Below are positions 25,947 through 34,217 of a stretch of DNA of 49,941 nt, piece after piece. The first letter of the stretch is position 1; every line of letters begins with the position of its first letter. The position numbers were made by a program, and so were the translations under genes. Source of the stretch: DATIYF01 sp035517775 (GTDB lineage: Bacteria; Acidobacteriota; Terriglobia; Terriglobales; Acidobacteriaceae). The stretch covers positions 1 through 49,941 of the forward strand of contig DATIYF010000049.1 in the NCBI GenBank assembly GCA_035517775.1, in the 5' to 3' direction. Under the pieces are notes generated by a model. That model was given only the letters and a program-made list of their open reading frames with translations, had not been told where the DNA came from and made no database searches.

Positions 25947-28391
25947 ATGTCAGTGGCCACCATGCCCATCAGCCCTCCGCGCCGCCGCCTGCGTTTCTGG
26001 CGGATCGCGGCCGTGTTGGTGGCCCTGCTCCTGCTCGCCGCCCTGGGCGCTGCGGCATGGTTCTGGTCCGCAGCCCGCTCCGCTCTGCCCCGCCTCGACG
26101 GCACGCTGCTGGTCTCCGGACTGGTTCAGCCGGTCATCGTCAGCCGCGACGGTCACGGCGTTCCAACCATCACGGCATCCTCGATCAGCGATTTATTTTT
26201 CGCTCAGGGTTTTGTAACCGCACAGGACCGCTTGTGGCAGATGGACATGATGCGCCGCGCCGCCGCCGGCCAACTGGCCGAACTTCTGGGCCCGGAATAT
26301 GTGGAGCATGACCGCGAACAGCGAATCCTCGGCCTGCGCGAGGCGGCGCAGAAGATGCTCGAGGTCTCCACGGCAGAAGATCGCGCCCGTTTTCAGGCCT
26401 ACGCTCGCGGGGTGAACGCCTATATCGCTCTGCACCACGAGTGTCTGCCGCTCGAATTTCGCATTCTCGGTTACCTGCCCGACGCCTGGAAGGCGGAAGA
26501 CTCCACCCTGATCGCAGCCCAGATGATTGAGGAACTCACCACCAGCCCGAAACAGGCGCTGGTGCGGGAGAAAATTCTGCCCAAGCTTGGCCCTGAGCTT
26601 ACCGCCGACCTTTATGTGAATTCTTCCTGGCATGACCGGCCGCCTACCGCGGCTCCGCCGAGCTTTCAGCCCGCGGGCGGCAGCGACGAAGTAAAGCCCC
26701 CGCCGGCCACCGCGGTCACCCGCAACCGGGCCATGCCGCGCGCCAGCGCACTGCCCGCCGAGTTGCCGTTGGTTGAGGGCTCCAACAACTGGGTGATCTC
26801 AGGCGCGCACACGCTCACCGGCAAGCCGCTGCTTTCGAATGACATGCACCTGGGCCACCAGATGCCGAACCTCTGGTACGAAGTTCATCTCAGGGGCGGC
26901 GGCCTCGAGGTTGCCGGCGTCTCTCTCCCCGGCATGCCTTACGTCATCGTCGGGCATAATCAGCGCATCGCTTGGGGATTCACCAACATCGGCCCTACGG
27001 TGGAGGACGCTTACATCGAGATCTTCAACTCGCAGGGCCAGTACCTTACCCCGCAGGGCTGGCAGGCGCCGCAGCACCGGCGGGAGGCGATCCACGTAAA
27101 AGGCAACCCCGACGTGATCGAAGACGTTGTGATCACGCGCCACGGCCCCATTGTCACTCCGCTTGCCCCCGGCGAAACCCGCAAGATCGCCCTGCGCTGG
27201 ACGCTCTACGACGGAATTCGGAATCCTTTCTTCGATCTTGATTCCGCGCAAAACTGGGAGCAGTTTCGCGCCGCGCTTTCCCACTTCGACGCGCCTTCAC
27301 AAAACGTCGTGTATGCCGATGTGGATGGCAACATCGGCTACCAGGCAACCGGCAAGATTCCCATCCGCGCGGCCGGCGACGGCAGCCTGCCCGAAAACGG
27401 CGCCGACGACGCCCACGAGTGGACCGGCTATATCCCTTTCGACAAAATGCCCAGCCTGTTCAACCCGCCCTCCGGAATTCTCGCCACCGCCAACGGCCGC
27501 ATCACGCCTGACGGCTATCCTTACTCGATCAGCACCGAATGGGAGGCGCCCTGGCGCGCGGAGAGAATCTACCGCGTGCTGGAGTCGGGCAAGAAGTTTT
27601 CCGCGGCCGACATGCTGCAGCTTGAAACCGACGTTTCTTCCGCGCCTGATCGCTACTTTGCCGAGCAGTTCGTCTATGCGGTGGATCATGCCCGAAATCC
27701 CTCCCCCCGCGCTCGCCAGGCAGCGGATCTGATGCGCGGATGGGATGGTCAGATGGCGGCTTCTTCCCCGGCTCCGACCCTGGAGACTCGGTCCCGCACG
27801 GAACTGGCCCGCCTGCTGCTGGAAGCGAAACTGGGCCCGGAGCCCAGGGACGCCAGGCCGCAAGACACCACGCTGAACTGGACGAGTTACCGCTGGGGAA
27901 TGCAATCGGTGTGGCTGGAAAACGTGCTTTTGCATCAGCCGCCGCGCTGGCTGCCGGCCAATTTCCCCAACTATACCGAGTTGCTGGCGGCGGCCGTAGA
28001 AGCTGCCGTGGGCGCTCCCGATGCGCCCCACAACCTCGCCAGCTGGAATTGGGGAAACTTTAACCCGGTGGAGATTCAGCACCCCATCTTCGGCCATGTG
28101 CCCATTCTCGAACTTTGGACCGGCCCCGGAACTCAGCCGCAATCGGGCAGCGGCTTCACGGTCAAGGCCGTCACCCGGCATCACGGCCCTTCCGAGCGCA
28201 TGACGGTGGATTTATCGGACCTTGATCAATCCACTCTGAATCTCGTGACTGGCGAGGCGGGTAACTTTCTCAGCCCCTATTACATGGACCAATGGAAGGC
28301 CTGGTACGGCGGCTTTACTTTCCGCCTGCCTTTTTCGGCGCGGGCGGTGGCCAGGGCCCAGGCTCATCACCTGGTGCTGGCGCCCAACTAA
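25947..28391 (+). CDS. Penicillin acylase family N-terminal-nucleophile hydrolase
   Basis: An 814-residue S45 family enzyme. An N-terminal membrane/signal helix (FWRIAAVLVALLLLAALGAA) precedes the alpha-chain region (GVPTITASSISDLFFAQGF, QDRLWQMDMMRRAAAGQL). After a spacer comes the autocatalytic site EGSNNWVISG with Ser279 as the expected nucleophile, freed by self-cleavage; the beta chain follows with SNDMHLGHQMPNLWYEVHL. Family members remove acyl groups from penicillins, cephalosporins or acyl-homoserine lactones; the substrate here cannot be told. It should act in the periplasm. The start Met sits after the upstream gene ends; a longer in-frame start would overlap that gene. Confidence 0.93.
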   Translation: MSVATMPISPPRRRLRFWRIAAVLVALLLLAALGAAAWFWSAARSALPRLDGTLLVSGLVQPVIVSRDGHGVPTITASSISDLFFAQGFVTAQDRLWQMDMMRRAAAGQLAELLGPEYVEHDREQRILGLREAAQKMLEVSTAEDRARFQAYARGVNAYIALHHECLPLEFRILGYLPDAWKAEDSTLIAAQMIEELTTSPKQALVREKILPKLGPELTADLYVNSSWHDRPPTAAPPSFQPAGGSDEVKPPPATAVTRNRAMPRASALPAELPLVEGSNNWVISGAHTLTGKPLLSNDMHLGHQMPNLWYEVHLRGGGLEVAGVSLPGMPYVIVGHNQRIAWGFTNIGPTVEDAYIEIFNSQGQYLTPQGWQAPQHRREAIHVKGNPDVIEDVVITRHGPIVTPLAPGETRKIALRWTLYDGIRNPFFDLDSAQNWEQFRAALSHFDAPSQNVVYADVDGNIGYQATGKIPIRAAGDGSLPENGADDAHEWTGYIPFDKMPSLFNPPSGILATANGRITPDGYPYSISTEWEAPWRAERIYRVLESGKKFSAADMLQLETDVSSAPDRYFAEQFVYAVDHARNPSPRARQAADLMRGWDGQMAASSPAPTLETRSRTELARLLLEAKLGPEPRDARPQDTTLNWTSYRWGMQSVWLENVLLHQPPRWLPANFPNYTELLAAAVEAAVGAPDAPHNLASWNWGNFNPVEIQHPIFGHVPILELWTGPGTQPQSGSGFTVKAVTRHHGPSERMTVDLSDLDQSTLNLVTGEAGNFLSPYYMDQWKAWYGGFTFRLPFSARAVARAQAHHLVLAPN

Positions 28392-28410
28392 TGCAGGTCT
28401 GAGGGCGAGT

Positions 28411-29709
28411 TTACGGCGGGCTATCCACCAGCTTCACATCCACGGCCTGGCCGATGATATCCACCTGCGTGGCCTGCAGTGCGTCCGTGGTAGTGTCATA
28501 GATCCCCAGCTTGCCGTCCTGGCAGACATAGACAACACTGCGGTCGGTAATGGGCTCGATCGAGGTCACATCGCCGGTTTTCGGCGGAATGACGACCTTG
28601 CCGCCGGCGCTATCGAAAATCGAAAGGCAGCCGCGAACTTCACTCGAGCCGGAAGAAGCATTGATGTTGGTGCAGGTCCTCGCTCCTACGAAGAGCTGCC
28701 CGTTAGCGCCCATGGCGATGCGGTTGTGGTAGCCATCGGTGATCACGGCGGTGGAAGTCACCGTCAGCGAGCCCACGTCCACCACGTCTAGGCGCCCGCA
28801 GGTCGGCGCCGCGGTCGTGGTCCCGCCGCAATCCGCGCCCGGCGGGCTGCCGGCCACGTAGAGCTTGTTGCCCTCGAGCAGCGCAATGGTGGCGGCATCC
28901 ACGGGAGAGGTGGCGGTAATCGTATCGCTGCCCAGATCGAGAGAACTGATGCTGGCCGCGGTTCCGCCGCACTCCGGGCCGCAATTCAGAATGTATGCCG
29001 TCGAGTTATCGCTGCTCACCACGCCCCATACCGGCCGGTCGAAACCCGGCACTACCCGGCGGGGGTCGTTTCCCGTGCCGATCAAGGCAGGTGTAATCAA
29101 GGTCACGGAATCGGAATCATCGCTGAAGGCCAGAATGCGGTTGCCATCCGGGCTCTGCACGATGTAACGCACGCCCGGGACCGGCACCGCAGCCGAAATG
29201 GCGAACGAAGTCAGGTTTACCACCTCGATCGCGCCCGGCGATTGTCCCGTGACCGGCGCCGTCGGGACCGCAACGTAGGCGTTGCTGTTGAAGGGATCAA
29301 TCAGCATGCTCTGGCTGGCGCCCGGCAGCTTGATGGCGCTGGTGCCAGAAGCAAGGGCCTCGCTGGCGTTGGCCACCAGGGCCAAAGACGTGTCCGCTCC
29401 GCTGTAAAGCAGGGTGTGCCGGCGGTCGGGCGATACCACCATCAGCCCAGGATCCGCCACCGCCCCCAGCAGGCTCACGGTTGAAAACGAAATCTGGTCC
29501 AGCTGGGCATCTACGATATTCAAGACCGGAAGATGCGTCCCCAGGGAAGCCTGCACCGGATTCGAAATAAACGCCCGAAACTTTAGTCCGCTGGGCTGGT
29601 TCGTGTTCGTGGTGTTGGAGTTGACGCTGCCACACGAGACCAGGGCTATGCTGGCCAGAGCGAGCAAAGCCATTGCAATCAGGGTTCTTCTCAAACCTGG
29701 GACTCCCAA
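28411..29709 (-). CDS. Beta-propeller-like lipoprotein
   Basis: A 432-residue lipoprotein: hydrophobic signal followed by lipobox LVSC with the lipidated Cys at 26. The rest repeats short blades of the YncE/lactonase type (LMVVSPDRRHTLLYSGAD; YIVQSPDGNRILAFSDDSD; NCGPECGGTAASISSLDL), so a seven-bladed beta-propeller is likely. The assumed start is TTG; an in-frame ATG 12 codons later would give a shorter but still workable signal sequence. It converges on the acylase gene (19 bp). Ligand or activity unknown. Confidence 0.75.
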   Translation of the reverse strand: MGVPGLRRTLIAMALLALASIALVSCGSVNSNTTNTNQPSGLKFRAFISNPVQASLGTHLPVLNIVDAQLDQISFSTVSLLGAVADPGLMVVSPDRRHTLLYSGADTSLALVANASEALASGTSAIKLPGASQSMLIDPFNSNAYVAVPTAPVTGQSPGAIEVVNLTSFAISAAVPVPGVRYIVQSPDGNRILAFSDDSDSVTLITPALIGTGNDPRRVVPGFDRPVWGVVSSDNSTAYILNCGPECGGTAASISSLDLGSDTITATSPVDAATIALLEGNKLYVAGSPPGADCGGTTTAAPTCGRLDVVDVGSLTVTSTAVITDGYHNRIAMGANGQLFVGARTCTNINASSGSSEVRGCLSIFDSAGGKVVIPPKTGDVTSIEPITDRSVVYVCQDGKLGIYDTTTDALQATQVDIIGQAVDVKLVDSPP

Positions 29710-29856
29710 CCGCAGGAAGGACAGAGATTTAGATGCAAGAAAGCGGATTATAACAGAGCACCGCGGCGCGATTTCCGCGCCTGCCTCACCACCGGCGGCC
29801 CGATTTCCCGGTCGCCTGGCAAGAGATCATCGGGCCGCCAAAGAGCGCCAGGGTCC

Positions 29857-29890
29857 CCTTCGTGCGCCTTCGTGCTTTTCGTGGTGAATG
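29857..29890 (-). repeat. CACGAAGG dispersed repeat, copy 2 (inverted)
   Basis: The reverse complement of this stretch, starting CATTCACCACGAAAAGCACG, matches the copy at 11602-11635 over 34 bases with few differences. It occupies the spacer between the small membrane-protein gene and the lipoprotein gene. Confidence 0.7.
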
Positions 29891-29916
29891 ATCTCCCACG
29901 CACCCATACCACACCC

Positions 29917-30351
29917 TCATCGCGACGGGCTTGCGGCAGCCTTGGCCGAAAGCCATGCCGCCGCCGTCAAACATGCCGCAATCACAATGGAGGCGGCGAT
30001 CGGCACGGCGAAGAGATACTTCCAGCACACCACCGCGATGGCGGCGAAGCAGAGAGCGAAGGCCCAGGCAGTGCCGCGCATGAGGGCCAGACTCGCCGCT
30101 GGAAGGCTGCCCAGCTGCCATGCCAGTATGGCCGCGAACAAATAGAAAATTCCCACCGTAAACCCGGCCGCCTCGAAGAGGTCCCAATAGCTTCGGCTGA
30201 ACCCCTGCACCGCAAAATGGATTGACCGCATGGAGGCGAGCAGCGCATCCACTCCCCATCTGGGATCAGACTGGCGAAAACCGAGCGTGTGCCCTATCGC
30301 GAGAAGCAGCAGAAGAACCGCCGCGATTCGATAAAACAGGGATGCTTTCAT
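29917..30351 (-). CDS. Small four-helix membrane protein, hypothetical
   Basis: A 144-residue integral membrane protein with four predicted helices (FYRIAAVLLLLLAIGHTLGF; AAGFTVGIFYLFAAILAWQL; GTAWAFALCFAAIAVVCWKY; FAVPIAASIVIAACLTAAAW). The segment HTLGFRQSDPRWG after the first helix is a pattern I associate with an uncharacterised family frequent in Acidobacteriota. The start is at the Met preceded by GGAGGAG; an upstream in-frame Met would span that ribosome-binding site. Function unknown. Confidence 0.75.
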   Translation of the reverse strand: MKASLFYRIAAVLLLLLAIGHTLGFRQSDPRWGVDALLASMRSIHFAVQGFSRSYWDLFEAAGFTVGIFYLFAAILAWQLGSLPAASLALMRGTAWAFALCFAAIAVVCWKYLFAVPIAASIVIAACLTAAAWLSAKAAASPSR

Positions 30352-30542
30352 CTCCTCCTCCAGAAAAACACCGCCGCGCGCCAACCATCGCCGGGGCAGG
30401 CTGAAACTCTACCACTGCCCGGCCGCGGGGCGGTTCAATTCCTGCCTTGCGATCCGCGTGTCCTTTTGTGGTCTATGGAGATCCTGAGCGATGCCCTGCA
30501 AAGGGTGCAAAAGCGGAAACCATCCTGTATTCTCAAGAGCAA

Positions 30543-32414
30543 ATGCCCGCGGAATTTCTTGAGCGCCTGAAGAAGGCTCCGGTGCTGTGCGATGGGGCCA
30601 TGGGGACCCTGCTCTACTCGAAGGGCGTGTTCATCAACCGCTGCTATGACGAATTGAATCTCTCGCTGCCGGAAATGATCCGTGCAGTCCACCACGAGTA
30701 CCTGCAGGCCGGCGCCGAAATCATTGAAACCAATACTTTTGGCGCCAATTCATTCCGCCTCGCCCGGCACAGCCTGGCGAACCGCGTTCACGCCATCAAC
30801 CTGGCCGGCGCCCGCCTGGCGCGTGAGGCGGCAAAGAGCTTCGATGTCTGGGTGGCGGGCGCGGTCGGGCCGCTGGGTGCGCGCATTGAGCCCCTGGGCA
30901 AGATTTCTTTCGAGGAAGCGCGCACGGCTTTTCGCCAGCAGATTGCCGCCCTGGCGGAAGGCGGCGTGGACCTGATTATTCTCGAGACCTTCGGCTATGT
31001 GGAAGAGTTGCACCAGGCGCTGCTGGCGGCGCGCGAAGCCGCCCCCAATCTTCCCATCGTGGCCCAGGTCACCATGGACGAAGAGGGCGTTTGCCTGGAT
31101 GGTTCCACGCCAGAGATCTTCGTGCCTCACCTGGAGCAGTGGGGCGCCGACGTGATTGGCTGCAACTGCAGCGTGGGGCCGGTGGCTATGCTGGACGCGG
31201 TCGAGCACCTGCGCGGGCTTACTTCCCTGCCCCTGGCTGCCCAACCCAATGCCGGCATGCCGCACTCGGTCGAGGGCCGCAATATCTATTTGTGCTCTCC
31301 GGAGTATATGGCCAGCTATGCGCGCAAGTTTGTGGCCGCGGGCGTGCGCCTGGTGGGCGGCTGCTGCGGAACCACTCCCGATCACATTCGCGTGATGAAG
31401 TCCGCGCTGCGCGTGGGCGAGGCCCGCGCCCGCACCGTGAGTGCCCCGGCCAAGGGAGAATCCATTCCCACTGCGGTCACACCCACCGCTCTTGCCCAGC
31501 GCTCGCGGCTGGGCGCCAAGCTGGCCGGCGGTGAATTTGTCGCCATGGTAGAGATCGTTCCCCCCAAGGGGATTGCCGTTGGCAAAGAAATCGAGGGGGC
31601 GCGCTTTCTCAAGTCCATGGGGGTGGACGCGATCAACATTCCCGACAGTCCGCGGGCCTCCGCGCGCATGAGCAATCAGGCGCTCTCGCTCTTAATGCAG
31701 AAGGACGTGGGCATTGAAGCCATCCTGCACTATACCTGCCGCGACCGCAACGTGCTGTGCATTCAATCGGACTTGCTGGGAGCGGCGGCCACCGGAATTC
31801 GCAATTTGATCTGCATTACCGGTGATCCGCCGAAGATGGGCAACTATCCCGATGCGACGGCGGTTTTCGATGTGGATGCCATTGGACTGGTGAATATCGT
31901 CCACAATCTGAACCGCGGACTGGATTTGGGCGGGAACCCCATCGGCGCCGGCACCGGTTTTGTGATCGGGGTGGGCGCCAACCCCGGCGTGAGCAATCTG
32001 GACGAGGAAATTCGCCGCTTCGAATACAAAGTCGAAGCCGGGGCAGAATACGCGGTCACCCAGCCGGTGTTCGATCTTTCATTGCTGGAAAACTTTCTGC
32101 GGCGCATTGAGCATTGCCGCATTCCGGTGGTCGCCGGCATCTGGCCCCTGGTAAGCGCGCGCAACGCCGAATTCATGAAAAATGAATTGCGCGTCTCCGT
32201 GCCGGATTCGATTCTCGAGCGCATGGCGCGGGCGCAGACTCCGGAAGCTGCGCGCGAGGAAGGCATCGCCATTGCCCGCGAAATGCTGGCTGCGGCTCGC
32301 GGCATGGTGCAGGGCGCGCAGATCAGCGCCCCGCAAGGGCGCTACGCCTCGGCCGTGGATGTGCTCGAAGCGATCGGCAGCCGGAAGCTGGAACAGAAGC
32401 TGAGCCCGGCATAA
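30543..32414 (+). CDS. Bifunctional homocysteine S-methyltransferase / methylenetetrahydrofolate reductase
   Basis: A 623-residue two-domain enzyme of the B. subtilis YitJ type. Residues 1-290 are a homocysteine S-methyltransferase barrel (LCDGAMGTLLYSKGV) with the three zinc-binding cysteines C207 (IGCNCSVGP) and C274-C275 (GGCCGTTPDH). Residues about 320-600 are a methylenetetrahydrofolate reductase barrel (EIVPPKG; HYTCRDRN; LICITGDPPKMGNY; QPVFDLSLLENFL), a flavoenzyme that makes 5-methyl-THF. Together they couple one-carbon reduction to methionine synthesis or methyl recycling. The start is the Met of MPAEFLERLKKAPVLCDG; the longer frame upstream adds unrelated residues. No SAM or cobalamin riboswitch was recognised upstream. 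Confidence 0.93.
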   Translation: MPAEFLERLKKAPVLCDGAMGTLLYSKGVFINRCYDELNLSLPEMIRAVHHEYLQAGAEIIETNTFGANSFRLARHSLANRVHAINLAGARLAREAAKSFDVWVAGAVGPLGARIEPLGKISFEEARTAFRQQIAALAEGGVDLIILETFGYVEELHQALLAAREAAPNLPIVAQVTMDEEGVCLDGSTPEIFVPHLEQWGADVIGCNCSVGPVAMLDAVEHLRGLTSLPLAAQPNAGMPHSVEGRNIYLCSPEYMASYARKFVAAGVRLVGGCCGTTPDHIRVMKSALRVGEARARTVSAPAKGESIPTAVTPTALAQRSRLGAKLAGGEFVAMVEIVPPKGIAVGKEIEGARFLKSMGVDAINIPDSPRASARMSNQALSLLMQKDVGIEAILHYTCRDRNVLCIQSDLLGAAATGIRNLICITGDPPKMGNYPDATAVFDVDAIGLVNIVHNLNRGLDLGGNPIGAGTGFVIGVGANPGVSNLDEEIRRFEYKVEAGAEYAVTQPVFDLSLLENFLRRIEHCRIPVVAGIWPLVSARNAEFMKNELRVSVPDSILERMARAQTPEAAREEGIAIAREMLAAARGMVQGAQISAPQGRYASAVDVLEAIGSRKLEQKLSPA

Positions 32415-32488
32415 TAATTGGCTGATAGCCGGTTTGCGCATCCGCATCGCTCTTGCGCGGGTCAATTCTCCTCGAGCCTCGGGAAGCA

Positions 32489-32578
32489 CCGTGGAAGCGG
32501 ACGGCTTCCGCCGTCCGAGCCGCCGCAATTCCTTACATCCGCACTCGTCGCCGGGCTGATAGCCCGGCGCTTCCACGG
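32489..32578. repeat. REP-like element able to fold as a three-way junction
   Basis: The outer arms CCGTGGAAGC (32489-32498) and GCTTCCACGG (32569-32578) are perfect complements. They enclose two hairpins: CGGACGG/CCGTCCG with a 6-nt loop, and CGCCGGGCT/AGCCCGGCG with a GAT loop. The whole 90-nt element fills most of the 222-bp spacer between the methyltransferase gene and the alkyltransferase-like gene, which converge. It has no poly-T tract, though it could still stop transcription. Confidence 0.75.
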
Positions 32579-32636
32579 AGGCGCCAGGGACCAGGCAATT
32601 CCCAGGGGTGTTTCCGGAGCCCCATTCGCGGCCGGG

Positions 32637-32963
32637 CTAACATTTCACTCGTCCTGAAAATTTGTATTCATGCCGCTTCATATCCACCTTTCGGCCGCGA
32701 AAGACCACGCCTTCACTCTCCAGGCGAAAGCGCTGCTCGAAGGCATACTCGCCCTGTAATTTGATCGCGCCACCCGCTCCCAGCACGCGATGCCAGGGCA
32801 GGCCGGCCGAGCCTTGCAGCGCGCGGGCTACTTGCCGCGCGCCATGAGCAAGTCCGGCGGCGCGGCCAACGGCGCCGTAGGTGGAAACCTGGCCGGCGGG
32901 AATCTGGCGGATGGCGGCGAAGATCCGCCGGCGCATCAAGCCACTTTTCGCGCCTTCCTTCAC
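32637..32963 (-). CDS. Alkyltransferase-like protein (ATL), Trp in place of the acceptor Cys
   Basis: A 108-residue relative of O6-alkylguanine-DNA alkyltransferase. The DNA-binding helix region reads IPAGQVSTYGAVGRAAGL and GARQVARALQG, and the active-site motif is PWHRV instead of PCHRV, the hallmark of ATL proteins. These bind O6-alkylguanine without repairing it and hand it to nucleotide-excision repair. The GTG start overlaps the TGA of the upstream gene as GTGA, suggesting translational coupling; an ATG nine codons later is a reasonable alternative. The open frame extends far upstream but that part is not related. Confidence 0.88.
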   Translation of the reverse strand: MKEGAKSGLMRRRIFAAIRQIPAGQVSTYGAVGRAAGLAHGARQVARALQGSAGLPWHRVLGAGGAIKLQGEYAFEQRFRLESEGVVFRGRKVDMKRHEYKFSGRVKC

Positions 32964-33382
32964 CGTTGCGCCACCAGAATCAGGCCGATCAGGCACAGCC
33001 CGACCCCGCTGATGTTCTTGAAGGAAAGATGCTCGTGATAAAACAGCAATCCCACCGCGACCAGCATCAGCGCGGTGGCAACGCTGCCCACCACCGACGC
33101 CAGGCTGATCTTCCAGCCCACGCGATAGGCGAGAAGAACCCCGAGCTCCACCGCCACGATGGCGGCGCCCACCAGGCAGCTCGCCCAGTTGATGTTTTTC
33201 ACCGACCAGCCGCCCGGCCGCGAGGGAAACAGCGGCGCCAGCAACAGGCTTCCCACGAGCGCCGTCACGTAATTCATCACCAGCGAAAACACCGGGTTCA
33301 CCTGCACCGGGACCGATTTCTGGGCAATGTGATACACAACTGTGCCCGCTGCCATCAGCATGATGGGAAGGTAGAAGTCCAT
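32960..33382 (-). CDS. Half-size EamA/DMT-type membrane protein
   Basis: A 140-residue membrane protein with five hydrophobic helices, ending in LSFKNISGVGLCLIGLILVA, the pattern of the last helix of an EamA repeat. It is half the length of usual ten-helix DMT transporters, so it would work as a dimer, as EmrE-like proteins do. The start Met follows GAGAGG. It overlaps the ATL gene by four bases. Substrate unknown. Confidence 0.8.
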   Translation of the reverse strand: MDFYLPIMLMAAGTVVYHIAQKSVPVQVNPVFSLVMNYVTALVGSLLLAPLFPSRPGGWSVKNINWASCLVGAAIVAVELGVLLAYRVGWKISLASVVGSVATALMLVAVGLLFYHEHLSFKNISGVGLCLIGLILVAQR

Positions 33383-33507
33383 TGCCTCTCGCTTTCAGTT
33401 GGGTCGGGTTCGACAGTGGATTCCCGTCTGAATCCACTCTGCCGGCTGCTGCATGCTGAGTTCCGAATGCTCCGGGGGGCGAGCCGCCCGCGCCACTGGT
33501 TTGCCGG

Positions 33508-33864
33508 TCAGGCCGCGGCGCCTTTGCGGAAGGAATCGAGCGCCTCTTTTTCGGAATCGAACACTTCAAACACGGTAAGCAGCTTGGTCACCTGCAGCAG
33601 GTCGCCGACCCGCTTGGTCAGGCGCGCGAGCTTGATGGAAGCTCCGGCGTTGTGTGCCGTGGTATAGAGAGCAACCAGAGTTCCCAGCCCGCCGCTATCA
33701 ATGTAGTTCACTTCTCCCAGGTTGAGCACAATACGCGCATCTTTGGTGATAAGTCCTTTGACGGTGTCGCGCAGGGCCGAGGACTCGTCGCCGAAAACAA
33801 TTCGGCCGACGCAATCCACCACGATGATGCCATCTACGTTGCGGGTATTCATCTTCAGTTGCAT
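33508..33864 (-). CDS. STAS-domain anti-sigma factor antagonist
   Basis: A 118-residue single STAS domain, like SpoIIAA/RsbV. The phosphorylatable serine is S57 in NYIDSGGLGTLV. Such proteins sequester anti-sigma kinases when unphosphorylated and release when phosphorylated; the partner kinase is not in the window. Preceded by a GGGGCACTCCT leader with a weak ribosome-binding site. It may regulate a stress sigma factor, a phosphatase or a secretion system. Confidence 0.9.
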   Translation of the reverse strand: MQLKMNTRNVDGIIVVDCVGRIVFGDESSALRDTVKGLITKDARIVLNLGEVNYIDSGGLGTLVALYTTAHNAGASIKLARLTKRVGDLLQVTKLLTVFEVFDSEKEALDSFRKGAAA

Positions 33865-33926
33865 AGGAGTGCCCCTTCCAGGAAGCGCTTGCCAACAGAA
33901 GGGTATTCTTTGCGCCGGGCTTTCGC

Positions 33927-33967
33927 AAGGCGTCTGCCCTCAGAAGCCCCTCAGACGCCTTTTTTTT
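33927..33967 (+). terminator. Strong plus-strand hairpin with T-run, no upstream plus-strand gene
   Basis: AAGGCGTCTG (33927-33936) pairs with CAGACGCCTT (33952-33961), followed directly by a run of T. It points along the plus strand, yet the nearest gene to the left is on the minus strand (STAS). The 353-bp spacer before dnaX otherwise holds short hairpins near 34030-34045 (GTGCGA/TCGCAC) and 34070-34086 (CGGGCT-GGAA-AGCCCG). No 4.5S RNA was recognised there. Confidence 0.6.
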
Positions 33968-34217
33968 GGCGCCGGCACGCCCAGGTATCACCCGGGCGCT
34001 AAAACGCGAAATTAGACCCTGTGCGAAAGTCGCACAACGGTGTTTTTTGGGGCTCCTGACCGCCGATCACGGGCTGGAAAGCCCGCTTGCGTTCCCTTGG
34101 GTGGAAGTTGTTGAAAACAGGACGCAGCCCTCTGGAACCCGCGGAAACACTTCATTCTTCCTGGGCGCTCGGGCCCGCCAGCCCTTACTCTCATCACGTA
34201 TAATCAGTTGTCTCCCC

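Noticed and set aside
30420..30470. tRNA-like GGTTCAATTCC word
   Set aside because: It resembles a T-loop, but the flanking bases do not form the stem and no acceptor or anticodon arm is present.
33865..34217. 4.5S (SRP) RNA gene before dnaX
   Set aside because: The spacer contains a GGAA-loop hairpin, but not the conserved internal loop of SRP domain IV.
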